From: Pseudacidovorax intermedius
GTDB lineage: Bacteria > Pseudomonadota > Gammaproteobacteria > Burkholderiales > Burkholderiaceae_C
Direction of reading: 5' to 3'
DNA length: 64,000 nt
Assembly (NCBI RefSeq): GCF_003350475.1
Contig: NZ_QQAV01000006.1
Span: 186,001 to 250,000, forward strand
Of the stretch, positions 20,922 to 31,381 are shown piece after piece (within the stretch, counting starts at the first letter, position 1; each line of letters begins with the position of its first letter). A model generated the notes under the pieces. It was not told the origin of the DNA. It ran no database searches and worked only from the letters and a program-made list of their open reading frames with translations. The position numbers and the translations under genes are program-made.

Positions 20922-21239
20922 ATGAGCGACACCGTCACCACCACCATTCCCCTCACCGTCATGCCCAGCGGCAAGACCTTCGACGCCGAGACTGGCATCA
21001 CGCTGCTGGAGGCCCTGCGCCGCGCCGGCGTGCTCGCGCACGAATGCGACGGTGGCGCCAAGTGCAGCGACGCCTGCCATCTCTTCGTGCTCGAAGGCCG
21101 CAAGAGCCTGTCGAAGACCACGCGCGAGGAGAACGAGCGCCTGGACGCCATCGTCGGCGTCGGCGCCAAGTCGCGGCTGGCCTGCCGCGCCGTGCTGGGC
21201 GACCAGCCGGTGACGGTCGAAGTGCTGAGCTTCGTCTGA
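20922..21239 (+). CDS. Nif-operon [2Fe-2S] ferredoxin with C-x5-C-x3-C
   Basis: A 105-residue adrenodoxin-like ferredoxin related to the one at 3695. The ligands are in HECDGGAKCSDACHLF, giving C-x5-C-x3-C instead of the usual C-x5-C-x2-C, with the fourth in SRLACRAVLG. The extra residue is clear in the DNA (tgc agc gac gcc tgc). It may alter redox potential. It starts 104 bases after the SIR2-like gene and is followed by the amine oxidase. Confidence 0.9.
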   Translation: MSDTVTTTIPLTVMPSGKTFDAETGITLLEALRRAGVLAHECDGGAKCSDACHLFVLEGRKSLSKTTREENERLDAIVGVGAKSRLACRAVLGDQPVTVEVLSFV

Positions 21240-21265
21240 CACCTGGGCATTCGGGCGCAACGGCC

Positions 21266-22936
21266 ATGGCCGCCAATTCCGACGCGCGGCACCCGCCTTC
21301 TGGCGGGACCCCCGGGCCCGCGGCCGATGAGCCCGCGTCCCTTGTCTGCGACGTGGCCATCGTCGGTGCCGGCCTGGCCGGGCTGGCGCTGGCGCGTCGA
21401 CTGCACCTGGCCGGCCGCCAGGTCCGCGTGCTGGAGGCACGCGAGCGCATCGGCGGCCGGCTGCTCACGCGCGCCAGCGCCGCCACCGGCCAGCCGCTGG
21501 ACCTGGGCGCCGCCTGGTTCTGGCCCGCCACCGAGCCGGGCATCGCGGCGCTGCTGGCCGAGCTGGGCCTGGCCAGTGCGCCCCAGCACGACCCCGGCGA
21601 TGCGCTGTGGCTGGACGACCCCGAGCGCGCCCCTGAACGACACGACGCCGCCCCGGGCCAGGTCCACCAGGGCGCACGCCGCATCGAGGGCGGCAGCGCG
21701 CGGCTGGCGCAGACGCTGGCCGACGCCCTGCCGCCGCAGGCGCTGTGCCTGACGGCCGCGGTGTGCGAAGTGCACCGCGCGGAAGGCGGCGGCGTGCTGC
21801 TGCAACTGGCCGATGGCCAGCGCCTGCATGTCGCGCAGCTGGTGCTGGCCCTGCCGCCCAGGCTGGCCGCCGAGCGCATCCGCTTCGTGCCGGCCCTGCC
21901 ACCGACGCTGGCGAATGCCCTGGCGGCCGTGCCCACCTGGATGGCCACGCAGGCCAAGGCGGCCAGCGCCTTCGGCCGGCCCTTCTGGCGCGAGGCCGGC
22001 CATTCCGGCAATGCCTTCGTGCGCCATCCGCAGGCCGTGCTGGGCGAGGTGTTCGACGCCGGCACCGGGCCGCACGGCGCGCTGGCCGGCTTCGTGGCGC
22101 TGGACGCGCAGCAGCGCCAGGACTTCCGCCGCGGCCTGCCGCTGCTGGTGCACAGCCAGCTCGGCCAGCTCTACGGCGCCGAGGCGCAGGACGGCGAGCT
22201 GCACCTGCAGGACTGGGCCGAGGAGCCCTGGACCTGTGCGCAGGCCGACCGCGCCGGCCCTGCCGAGCCGCCGCGGGCCGACGCTCGGCTGCGCCAGCCC
22301 TGGTGGGGCGGGCGCCTGTTCTTCGCCGGCACCGAGACCGCCCTGCACGGCGCCGGCCACATGGAAGGCGCGCTGGACAGTGCCGAGCGCGTCGCGTCGC
22401 AGCTGCTGCTGGGGCCGACAGGCACCCGCCCTGCAACGCCCGCGGATGCGACGGCTGCCGTGGCTACCTTCCAACAACTCGTGCAGGGCCTGCGTGCCCA
22501 GGGGCCGGAGCGCTACCAGCATCACCTGGTGCGCATGCTCTCGGGCACGGCGGCGGGCGCGGACGCGCAGGGCGGGCTGAGCGCCCGCGCGCTGCGCGCC
22601 AGTGCCGAGCAGTGCTACGGCGATGCGCTGGCGGGCCTGGACGCACTGTTGCCGGTGTTGACGGCCGAGGCCGGCGCGCCGGAGCAGGGCCGCCATCCGG
22701 TCACGCCGGCGCTGCTGTCGGCCTTCTCGGGCTGGAGCCAGTCGCTGGTCGACGAGGCGCTGGGGTTCAACGCGCGCTCCTGCGCGCTGTCCAACCTGCC
22801 GCACGAGCACCAGCCCGGCGCCGAGGACCGGCGTGCCATCGCCCGTGCGCTGGCCGCGGCCTGGCAGGCCTTCGCGCTGGAGCTCAATGCGCGCCTGTGT
22901 GCCGCGGCCGAGGCGGCAGCGGAGTGCGTGGCATGA
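21266..22936 (+). CDS. FAD-dependent amine-oxidase-like protein with helical C-terminus
   Basis: A 556-residue flavoprotein. Residues about 27-75 hold the dinucleotide fold VAIVGAGLAGLALARRL and the IGGRLLT loop. The C-terminal FAD motif is GRLFFAGTETALHGAGHMEG near 350-370. From about 385 to the end is an alanine-rich helical region unrelated to monoamine oxidases. Cytoplasmic, with no signal peptide. The substrate is unknown. It overlaps the next gene by ATGA. Association with a ferredoxin and nif genes suggests redox work, not amine catabolism; this is inference. Confidence 0.88.
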   Translation: MAANSDARHPPSGGTPGPAADEPASLVCDVAIVGAGLAGLALARRLHLAGRQVRVLEARERIGGRLLTRASAATGQPLDLGAAWFWPATEPGIAALLAELGLASAPQHDPGDALWLDDPERAPERHDAAPGQVHQGARRIEGGSARLAQTLADALPPQALCLTAAVCEVHRAEGGGVLLQLADGQRLHVAQLVLALPPRLAAERIRFVPALPPTLANALAAVPTWMATQAKAASAFGRPFWREAGHSGNAFVRHPQAVLGEVFDAGTGPHGALAGFVALDAQQRQDFRRGLPLLVHSQLGQLYGAEAQDGELHLQDWAEEPWTCAQADRAGPAEPPRADARLRQPWWGGRLFFAGTETALHGAGHMEGALDSAERVASQLLLGPTGTRPATPADATAAVATFQQLVQGLRAQGPERYQHHLVRMLSGTAAGADAQGGLSARALRASAEQCYGDALAGLDALLPVLTAEAGAPEQGRHPVTPALLSAFSGWSQSLVDEALGFNARSCALSNLPHEHQPGAEDRRAIARALAAAWQAFALELNARLCAAAEAAAECVA

Positions 22937-23424
22937 GCGGCCAACCGGCCGCTCCCAAGGGCACGCGCAGCGCAGCCGCAGCCGCAGCCGATGGTCCTCT
23001 TGAAAGTCCCCCGACGGGCCCGGCCCCTCCTGCGCCCGGCATCGGGGTGCAGGCCCCTGTCGGCGGCATCGAGACCGGCGCGCTGCTGGGCATCGTGGAG
23101 CAGGCGGGCGCCGGCATCGCGACGCTCATCGAAGGCCTGAGCCGCGAGGAGCTGCTGCGCTCGCGCCTGACCCGGCAGGAGGTGCTGCGCCTGCTGGCGC
23201 GCATGGCCGCGGCCCTGGGCACGCTGGCGCCTGGCGTGCGCGCCCGCATGCCCGAGCTGGACTGGGAGGGCTGGCAGTCGCTGGCGCAGCGTCTGGCGCT
23301 GCCACCCGGCCCCGCACTGGACGACACGCTGGCCTTCGGCTGCGAAGCGGTGCTGCCGGCCACGCTGCTGTGGCTGCGCGTGTACCGGCAAGGGCAGCCC
23401 GAGCTGTTCCAGATGGTGCCTTGA
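22933..23424 (+). CDS. Small helical protein, paralogue of the one at 37346
   Basis: A 163-residue protein. The first 45 residues are proline/alanine-rich and probably disordered; the rest is helical, with VLRLLARMAAALGTLAPGVR followed by MPELDWEGWQSLAQRL. The same LDW-x-GWQ-x-L core occurs in the 118-residue protein at 37346. No enzyme motif. Last gene of the nifB operon, overlapping the amine oxidase stop. Confidence 0.82.
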   Translation: MSGQPAAPKGTRSAAAAAADGPLESPPTGPAPPAPGIGVQAPVGGIETGALLGIVEQAGAGIATLIEGLSREELLRSRLTRQEVLRLLARMAAALGTLAPGVRARMPELDWEGWQSLAQRLALPPGPALDDTLAFGCEAVLPATLLWLRVYRQGQPELFQMVP

Positions 23425-23527
23425 ACGGTCAGCGCCGCTGTGCCGCTTCGGGGCCTCGGACGGCCGCCGGGGCGGCAGCGCTTCGGGGCCGCGGCGCGCG
23501 CAGGCACCTTGTTCCTTCGTCAGCCGT

Positions 23528-24052
23528 TCACCACAGCCGGTGCAGGTCCACCGACGCCAGCTGGCGCACGAAGCGCGGACCGGTGTGGGTGTCATGCAGG
23601 CTCAGCAGCGCGAAGGGCGCGGTGCGCGCGTCCAGCGGCGCGCGGACGCAGTCGAAGGCCAGGTACACGCCTTCGCCGACCTGCGTGTGGAACAGCTCGC
23701 CCCACGAGAACAGCGCCCGGTAGCCGTCCGCGCCTTCGGCGACCACGGCCGTGCGCTTGAAGTCCGTGCGCTCGCCGAAGGCGGGCTCGGCGCGCTCGAT
23801 CAGCCGCCGCAGCGGCACGCCACGCATGGGCCGCGGGCCCCCATGCGCGCCGTCGAGCGTGCAGCGGACGACGAAGCCCGGCACGTCCTCGGCGCCCAGT
23901 GCGTCCAGGGCTTCGGCATCCAGGGCCAGGGGCTGGCGGACCCAGCCGCCGATGCGGACCTGCGGCGGCCGCGGCAGCGCATGGCGCCGCAGCCCGTGGC
24001 CGCACATCGGGCCGGGACCCGGCCAGGCCGGGGATGAAGACGAGGCGGTCAT
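23528..24052 (-). CDS. Small molybdopterin-type oxidoreductase domain protein
   Basis: A 174-residue protein resembling the sulfite-oxidase-type molybdopterin domain in its short stand-alone form: WVRQPLALDAEALDAL, RPMRGVPLRRLIERA and DFKRTAVVAEGADGYRALFSWGEL follow that pattern. No export signal is apparent. ATG 24052 is preceded by AGGAG. It is a single gene, convergent with the nifB operon. Its promoter region has a sigma-54 site (24146) and a weak ModE-like box (24120), which suits a molybdenum-related protein. Whether Moco is bound is not shown. Confidence 0.75.
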   Translation of the reverse strand: MTASSSSPAWPGPGPMCGHGLRRHALPRPPQVRIGGWVRQPLALDAEALDALGAEDVPGFVVRCTLDGAHGGPRPMRGVPLRRLIERAEPAFGERTDFKRTAVVAEGADGYRALFSWGELFHTQVGEGVYLAFDCVRAPLDARTAPFALLSLHDTHTGPRFVRQLASVDLHRLW

Positions 24053-24119
24053 GACGCACTCCTGGTGGGATGAGAGGGAAGCCCGGGCCCGCCCGGAAGC
24101 AGGCAGGCCGACGCAGTCC

Positions 24120-24142
24120 CATGTGTTCTCGACTACATAGCG
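24120..24142 (-). promoter_or_regulatory. Possible ModE-like box, degenerate
   Basis: The minus strand reads CGCTATGTAGTCGAGAACAC; its left half ATGTAG matches the boxes at 47397 and 49137, while the right half is poor. It covers the predicted transcript start (near 24134) of the molybdopterin-type gene. Confidence 0.4.
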
Positions 24143-24145
24143 TGT

Positions 24146-24160
24146 GCAACCCATGTGCCA
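24146..24160 (-). promoter_or_regulatory. Sigma-54 (-24/-12) promoter of the molybdopterin-type gene
   Basis: The minus strand reads TGGCACATGGGTTGC, a near-perfect RpoN site, with a predicted start near 24134. No perfect NifA site lies upstream; the best is TGC-N10-ACA at 24201-24216. The remaining part of the 24053-24360 gap shows nothing else. Confidence 0.85.
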
Positions 24161-24360
24161 TCCCATCGGCACGGAGAAAGCGGCTTCGGCGGTCGTGACG
24201 TGCGCCGAAGCGGACAGAACGGACAGTGCCGGTCGGCTTTGCGACAGGGCCGGGCACGGTCCCCGTGATCGGCTGGTGCTCGTGCGGTCGGGGGCCACGC
24301 AGGGGTGCGGCATGCGCCTTGCAGTCCGCAGCGGTATCGCCCGTCCGCGCCTGCCCGACC

Positions 24361-24528
24361 ATGAACGTGCTCCAGCTCATCGAAGCCCTGCACCGCCTGC
24401 CACCGCAGGCGACGGTGCTGCTGGAGGGCGATGCCGGCTATTCGCCGCTGGGCGCGGTGGAACTGTTCAGTCCGGGCGGCGGCCAGCCGGACGAGGTGCT
24501 GCTGCAGCCGGACATGACGCCGGATTGA
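24361..24528 (+). CDS. Small hypothetical protein (55 residues)
   Basis: MNVLQLIEALHRLPPQATVLLEGDAG... is a compact 55-residue product with a plausible helix-strand pattern and codon use like its neighbours. The ribosome site is weak. It is followed nine bases later by a truncated gene, so both may be remains of one small operon. Function unknown. Confidence 0.5.
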   Translation: MNVLQLIEALHRLPPQATVLLEGDAGYSPLGAVELFSPGGGQPDEVLLQPDMTPD

Positions 24529-24537
24529 GGGATGCCA

Positions 24538-24653
24538 TGAACGAGTCCGCCCAGGCCGGCTTGCGCTACTTCAGCAGCTACAGCGGCCGGGGCCTGCCGC
24601 TGCGGCTGGTGGGCGAACTGCCGCCCGAGGTGATCGCCCACCGCAACACCTTC
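24538..24653 (+). pseudogene. Truncated small-protein gene, 5' part only
   Basis: The frame starts MNESAQAGLRYFSSYSGRGL and runs sensibly for 39 residues to HRNTF, then continues into the 3' end of the convergent ohr gene, where it becomes nonsense. The beginning resembles a family of roughly 60-residue proteins with RYFSSYSG near the start (from memory, a DUF family). It looks cut off by the junction at about 24654. Confidence 0.5.
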
Positions 24654-25091
24654 TCATGCCGCCACGGGCGTGTCCAGCACGGCCTTCACGTTCAGCGTCA
24701 TGTTGTTCTTGACCGCGTCCGCATAGGGACAGATGCCCCGTGCGCGTTCGACCAGGTTGTCGGCCGTGGCCTGATCCAGCGTGCCGGCCATGAACAGCGT
24801 CAGGCTCAGCGCCATGCGGTAGGCGCCCTCGAAGGTGACGTACATCGACAGCGTGGCCTCTGCATAGCAGCCGCGCAGCGGCAGCTTGTCGGCACGGGCG
24901 ATGTGGCGCACGGAATGCTCGAAGCAGGCGGCGAAGGCCCCGGCGAAGAGCTGCTCGGGGTTGGGTGCGCCGCCCGGACCGCCCATCTCGGTGGGCACGG
25001 CCAGCTTGAGCTTGAAGCGGCCGTCCTCGCTCTGCACCTGGCCGCTGCGGCCGCCCTGGGTGAGCATGGTGGTCTTGTAGACGATGTCCAT
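24654..25091 (-). CDS. ohr: Ohr/OsmC-family organic hydroperoxide resistance protein
   Basis: A 145-residue thiol peroxidase of the Ohr type, with redox cysteines in AGAFAACFEHSV (about residue 60) and RGICPYADAV (about 122). It reduces organic peroxides and may protect nitrogenase machinery. It is probably the last gene of the minus-strand accessory operon starting at 30018; the gap to the zinc ribbon gene is 49 bases. Confidence 0.92.
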   Translation of the reverse strand: MDIVYKTTMLTQGGRSGQVQSEDGRFKLKLAVPTEMGGPGGAPNPEQLFAGAFAACFEHSVRHIARADKLPLRGCYAEATLSMYVTFEGAYRMALSLTLFMAGTLDQATADNLVERARGICPYADAVKNNMTLNVKAVLDTPVAA

Positions 25092-25140
25092 GGCCTTGTT
25101 CCTTATCGTCGATGGGAGGCAAGCGCGGGGCGGGGGGCGT

Positions 25141-25386
25141 TCAGCGCTCCTTCAGCAGCTTCTTGCGCTCGGCCGGGCTGAAGTGGCTCAGGTGGCCGGC
25201 CGCCGCGGCCGCGCGGCGGTTGGACATGCGGATGGCCTCGATCTTGCCGGCGGGCGCGATGCGCGAGAGGGCCTTGTCCACGGCGGCGCTTCCGCAGGCA
25301 GGGCAGGCGGGCGGCGTGGCACCGGCGCGCACCAGCGCCTCGAAGCCGTGGCCGCATGCGCTGCAGTGGTAGTCGTAGAGGGGCAT
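25141..25386 (-). CDS. FmdB-type zinc ribbon protein
   Basis: An 81-residue protein starting MPLYDYHCSACGHGFEALV, with two CxxC pairs (CSAC, CPAC) that form a rubredoxin-like zinc ribbon of the FmdB family. The C-terminal half is basic and helical (SPAERKKLLKER). Often called a regulatory protein, but the role is unproven. It lies in the accessory operon between the NifO-like gene and ohr. Confidence 0.9.
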   Translation of the reverse strand: MPLYDYHCSACGHGFEALVRAGATPPACPACGSAAVDKALSRIAPAGKIEAIRMSNRRAAAAAGHLSHFSPAERKKLLKER

Positions 25387-25417
25387 GGGGCGCTCCAGAT
25401 GGCAGAAGGAATGGATC

Positions 25418-25852
25418 TCAGGGCGACGGGGCAGGGCAGCCCCCGGAGGCATGGGGCGCGGCGGCACAGCCTTCCAGGGCCGCGGGCGCCGGGGCGTTGG
25501 GTCCCAGACCCACCCAGTCGTGCACCTGCTGCGTGTCGAAGCCCACCAGGCGGCTGTCGCCCGACTGCATCAGCGGGCGGCGGATGAGCAGCGGCTCGGC
25601 CAGTAGCAGAGCCAGGGCGGCCTCGGCGTCCAGCTGCTCCGGCACCACCTCGCCGGACTTGACGCTCGGCGCCGCACGGTTGAACCACTGGGCCACCGGC
25701 AGCGGCGCCAGGAAGTCCAGCAATGCCTGCGCCGTCCAGGGCCAGGCGAGCAGGTCGCGGGTCTCCAGCGTGTGGCGGGCGCCGCGCAGCAGGGCCTTCT
25801 GCCGCGCATTGCCGCCGCAGCCGGGCTTCTCGTAGAAGACGATGTGGGCCAT
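25418..25852 (-). CDS. NifO-like, ArsC/Spx-fold nitrogenase-associated protein
   Basis: A 144-residue thioredoxin-fold protein of the ArsC/Spx group: MAHIVFYEKPGCGGNARQKALL at the start, RPLMQSGDSRLVGFD late. The usual CxxC is GCGGN, with a single cysteine. Homologues are annotated as nitrogenase-associated protein or NifO. The C-terminal 30 residues contain two further cysteines. ATG 25852 is preferred; a GTG at 25867 is an alternative. Part of the accessory operon. Confidence 0.88.
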   Translation of the reverse strand: MAHIVFYEKPGCGGNARQKALLRGARHTLETRDLLAWPWTAQALLDFLAPLPVAQWFNRAAPSVKSGEVVPEQLDAEAALALLLAEPLLIRRPLMQSGDSRLVGFDTQQVHDWVGLGPNAPAPAALEGCAAAPHASGGCPAPSP

Positions 25853-25873
25853 GGCGTGCTCGTTCACACCTTC

Positions 25874-26704
25874 TCAGGCCGCCAGCGCGGGCCGCGCGCG
25901 TCGTTCGACCTCGCGCAGCAACTGCAGGCATTCGAGGTTGGCCGCCATGTCCAGGGCGGTGAAGTCGTCCTGCGTGCGGGGTCGCCAGTCGGCGCCGAGG
26001 GCGAGCAGGGTGCGCAGCACCAGGGTCTTGCCGGCGGAGGAGGCGTACATGAGGCAGGTGGCGCCGACCTTGTTGGCATGGTCCAGCGGGACGCCCGCGC
26101 GCACCAGGCACTCGATCAGCGCCGGCTCGCCATGCACGCAGGCCAGCCACAGCGCGTTGTTGCCGTCGGCATTGGTGGCGTCCAGCGCCACGCCATGGGC
26201 CAGCAGGGCCTGCACCGCATCCGCCTGACCGCGCCAGGCGGCGAGCATCAGCGGCGTGTTGCCGTGGGCGGCGCGGGCCTCGGGGCCGGACAGGCCCTGC
26301 TGCGCGAGCCAGGCGGCCAGTGCCGGGGCCACGGGACGGGCGGATGCGGCCGGGGGCACGACGCGCAGATCGACCGGGCGCGCGGCGGCCTGCGCGTGGA
26401 CGAGCCAGGCCGCGTGGCCGCCGATCAGGTCCACCACTTCGGTGAAGCCGAAGTCCGCGAACATCTGCGCCCAGGTCTGGCTGGCGCGGCCGTGGTAGCA
26501 GTAGATGAACACGGGCCGCCGTCGGTCGGTGCGCAGCAGCAGGGCGTCCTGGTTGTCGCGGCTGAGGCACAGGGCGCCGGGCAGGGCGTCCTGGGCATGG
26601 TGGGCGGCGTCGCGCGCGTCCAGCATCAGCGCCTGGGGATGGCGCTCGCGCCAGGCGGGCAGTTCGGCGGCGGTGATGCGGCGGTAGGTGCGTTGTCCGG
26701 TCAT
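25874..26704 (-). CDS. Rhodanese-ankyrin fusion protein
   Basis: A 276-residue fusion. Residues 1-110 are a rhodanese domain (ALMLDARDAAHHAQDALPGA) with the active-site cysteine in VFIYCYHGRASQ. About 125-265 are four ankyrin repeats (GNTPLMLAAWRGQADAVQALL, then GNNALWLACVHGEPALIECL). It would carry sulfane sulfur to a protein partner. The ankyrin part is clearly paralogous to the protein at 28407. The start overlaps the SagB-like stop. Confidence 0.92.
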   Translation of the reverse strand: MTGQRTYRRITAAELPAWRERHPQALMLDARDAAHHAQDALPGALCLSRDNQDALLLRTDRRRPVFIYCYHGRASQTWAQMFADFGFTEVVDLIGGHAAWLVHAQAAARPVDLRVVPPAASARPVAPALAAWLAQQGLSGPEARAAHGNTPLMLAAWRGQADAVQALLAHGVALDATNADGNNALWLACVHGEPALIECLVRAGVPLDHANKVGATCLMYASSAGKTLVLRTLLALGADWRPRTQDDFTALDMAANLECLQLLREVERRARPALAA

Positions 26705-28368
26705 GGCGGCGGGGAGGCAGGGCTTCGGTGGGGATAGGGCGGTTCGGTGCGGATGCGCTCGTCGCGCAGGGCCTGCCCGACGCTGAAGTGGTAGAGCACC
26801 TGCCACTGCGCTCCGGCGACGGGCTCGGCTGGCAGGCCGACGAGGGCATGCACCTCGTCGTCGAAATAGCAGCCGATGCCGGTGCCGGCCAGGCCGGCGG
26901 CTTCGGCTTCCAGGTACAGCACCTGGCCGGCCAGGCCGGCCTCGCGCAGCAGGGCACGGTAGCGGGCGGGCTCGGTGCGCACGGGCGCCAGGTCGGCCAG
27001 CAGGGCGATGACGAAGACGGCGTGCGCCCCCAGCGCCTGGTGGCAGCTGAGGGTGCGCAGGGCGGCCGGCAGCCGCTCGTGCAGGGCCAGGCGCCACAGG
27101 GGCCCCGGGGCTTCAGCCACGCGCTGCCAGTCGAGGTGCGGCAGCACGGCCTGCAGCGAAGCCAGGGCGCCATCGCCAGCGCCGTCGGCGCCGCGGGGGA
27201 GCAGGTAGGCGCCGGGCGCGAGCCCGTCGACGCGGTGGGCGAAGAGCACGGCCTGCACGGCGGGCGGCTGGGGCAGGGCGTCCCATGGGAGCACGGCCGC
27301 ATCGCCCCGGCGGGGCTGCAGGGCAGCCAGCAACGGCCAGAGCCGCTGCGCCGGCATCCGGGCCGTCGGGTCGAAGCGCTGGGCGCTGCGGCGACGACGG
27401 ATCAGCGATTCGGCATCCGCATGAGCGGATGGCGCCGCGGCAGGCGCAGTTGCCGCCGCAGCCGCAGACGTAGACGTAGACGTAGACGTAGACGTAGACG
27501 TAGACGGGGCGGCGCTACCGGCCGTGGCAGGCGCCTCTGCCTGCGCGCGCGAGGCGCGGGCGGCTTCGCCAATCACCGGCCAGCGGTACATGGGGTGTGC
27601 ATCGAGCCGGTTGGCACGACCCTGCCAGTCGTGCAGGCCCTGCCAGTGCACTTCCACCGGTGCGCCGAAGTCCACCGCCAGCAGCAGGTCCGGCTCTTCG
27701 GGCTCGGCATCGGCAAAGTCTTCGGGCCGGTCCAGGCCAAGGCAGCGGGCGATGGCCTCGTGGCCGGGGCGCAGGTCGTGCAGGCGCCAGCCCAGCAGGG
27801 CAGCGGCGTAGCGCAGGGCGCCCAGCGCATGGCCGGCATCGAGCTGGCAGTAGCGGAAGGCGCGCTCACCGTACTTCCAGGCTTCGCGCCAGTGGATGGA
27901 GGACAGGCCCACCGCAAGGGCGGGCGCCGTGCCGGGCGCAGCGGCCAGGCTGGCGCGCCGCTCCAGCGCATGCAGCTCGGGGGTGTAGTGGTGCAGGCCA
28001 TCGGGCAGGCCCGCCACGCCGCGCGCCAGCAGGTAGCCCTCGGTGGGATGCAGGTCGCCGCTGGAGGGCGTGCAGCGCACGGCCCAGCGGTCGGGGCCGG
28101 CCTGCTTCCAGGCCGACAGCGCCAGGCTCAGCTCGAAGAGCAGGCCCAGGCTTTCCAGCGTGGGGGCGGCGGGCGGAATGGCGCCGGGCGCGAAGAGCGC
28201 GGCCCAGGGCGTGCGCCGCTGGGCCGCGGGCAGCGGCAGCGCCACCTGCTGCGCGCCGGCATAGCGGCGGAAGGGGTCGGGCTGCGCGTCCCAGTCCAGC
28301 GTCTCGGGGCCGGCCGCGTAGCGCTGCGGCCGGTGCTTGGTGCGCGCGTGGTAGGTCAGCAGGGACAT
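26701..28368 (-). CDS. SagB-type oxidoreductase with two nitroreductase-like halves
   Basis: A 555-residue protein. The N-terminal half (about 75-260) shows the SagB/ThcOx pattern CTPSSGDLHPTEGYLL, HHYTPELHALE and SSIHWREAWKYGERAFRY. A serine/threonine repeat linker follows at about 288-302, then a second FMN-reductase-like half (SLIRRRRSAQRFDP...GTGIGCYFDDEVHAL). SagB enzymes are flavin dehydrogenases of azoline peptides, but no peptide biosynthesis genes lie nearby, so the substrate is unknown. No signal peptide. Central gene of the accessory operon. Confidence 0.9.
   Translation of the reverse strand: MSLLTYHARTKHRPQRYAAGPETLDWDAQPDPFRRYAGAQQVALPLPAAQRRTPWAALFAPGAIPPAAPTLESLGLLFELSLALSAWKQAGPDRWAVRCTPSSGDLHPTEGYLLARGVAGLPDGLHHYTPELHALERRASLAAAPGTAPALAVGLSSIHWREAWKYGERAFRYCQLDAGHALGALRYAAALLGWRLHDLRPGHEAIARCLGLDRPEDFADAEPEEPDLLLAVDFGAPVEVHWQGLHDWQGRANRLDAHPMYRWPVIGEAARASRAQAEAPATAGSAAPSTSTSTSTSTSTSAAAAATAPAAAPSAHADAESLIRRRRSAQRFDPTARMPAQRLWPLLAALQPRRGDAAVLPWDALPQPPAVQAVLFAHRVDGLAPGAYLLPRGADGAGDGALASLQAVLPHLDWQRVAEAPGPLWRLALHERLPAALRTLSCHQALGAHAVFVIALLADLAPVRTEPARYRALLREAGLAGQVLYLEAEAAGLAGTGIGCYFDDEVHALVGLPAEPVAGAQWQVLYHFSVGQALRDERIRTEPPYPHRSPASPPP
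27465..27506. repeat. Hexanucleotide repeat (six perfect TAGACG units)
   Basis: Six perfect TAGACG units preceded by CAGACG, inside the SagB-like gene, encode the Ser-Thr run between the two domains. Changes in unit number would keep the frame and only alter linker length. Confidence 0.95.
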
Positions 28369-28406
28369 GGGGGTCTCGCGCGCAGGGCTCTCGGGCGCTC
28401 AGGCGC

Positions 28407-28931
28407 TCAGGCGCTCAGGCGCCGCGCATGACGCAGCAGTTCGCGCGCGCGGTCGGCCGCCATGTCCGCCGCGGCGCGGCCATCGGGCGCGCAGGGTACG
28501 GCGCTGGCGCCCAGCTGGCGCAGCAGGGCCATCAGCTCGGCACGTCCGCTGGCGGCGGCCTGCATCAGGCAGGTGAGGCCGCCGTCGTCCGCATGGTCGA
28601 TGTCGGCCCCGGCCTGCAGCAGCTGCACGATGGTGGCCGGCCAGCCCTGCAGGCAGGCATACCAGAGGGCCGTGCGGCCCTGGTCGTCCTCGGCATCCAC
28701 CGGCACGCCGCGGCCCAGCAATGCGGCGGTGGCCGACGCGTCGCCCTGCCAGGCGGCGCGCATGAGGGCGGTCTCGCCCTCTTCGGCGCGCGCCAAGGGG
28801 CCTGGAAAGCCCTGCTGCGCGAGCCAGTTGGACAGCGCAGCGGCAGACCCGGCAAGCTGCGGATGCAGGCGGGCGATGGGCGCCTCGTCCGCGAGGACAC
28901 AGGGCCCGTGGGCGGGAAGCGGGGCAGGCAT
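28407..28931 (-). CDS. Ankyrin repeat protein
   Basis: A 174-residue protein with about four ankyrin repeats (GETALMRAAWQGDASATAAL, GRTALWYACLQGWPATIVQLL, GGLTCLMQAAASGRAELMAL). It shares the N-terminal WLAQQG-x-x-GP-x-AR block with the rhodanese-ankyrin protein, so the two arose by duplication. No other domain; probably a cytoplasmic adaptor. Just ahead of its end there is a short CAGGCGCT run between it and the SagB-like gene. Confidence 0.9.
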   Translation of the reverse strand: MPAPLPAHGPCVLADEAPIARLHPQLAGSAAALSNWLAQQGFPGPLARAEEGETALMRAAWQGDASATAALLGRGVPVDAEDDQGRTALWYACLQGWPATIVQLLQAGADIDHADDGGLTCLMQAAASGRAELMALLRQLGASAVPCAPDGRAAADMAADRARELLRHARRLSA

Positions 28932-28948
28932 GGCGGCGCCGTGCAGGC

Positions 28949-31305
<2,357 letters not shown>

Positions 31306-31322
31306 TTCCAAGCGTGCAAGCC

Positions 31323-31345
31323 CGGGCCCCGCACGGCGGGGCCCG
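31323..31345 (+). other. Intercistronic hairpin between nifH and nifD
   Basis: A perfect 10-base stem, CGGGCCCCGC / GCGGGGCCCG, with a 3-base loop. There is no U-tract, so it is more likely to stabilise or attenuate the message, giving more nifH than nifDK, than to be a full terminator. Confidence 0.8.
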
Positions 31346-31381
31346 GCGCCGCCCCCTTTCCATCCTTACGGAGCATCCCCC

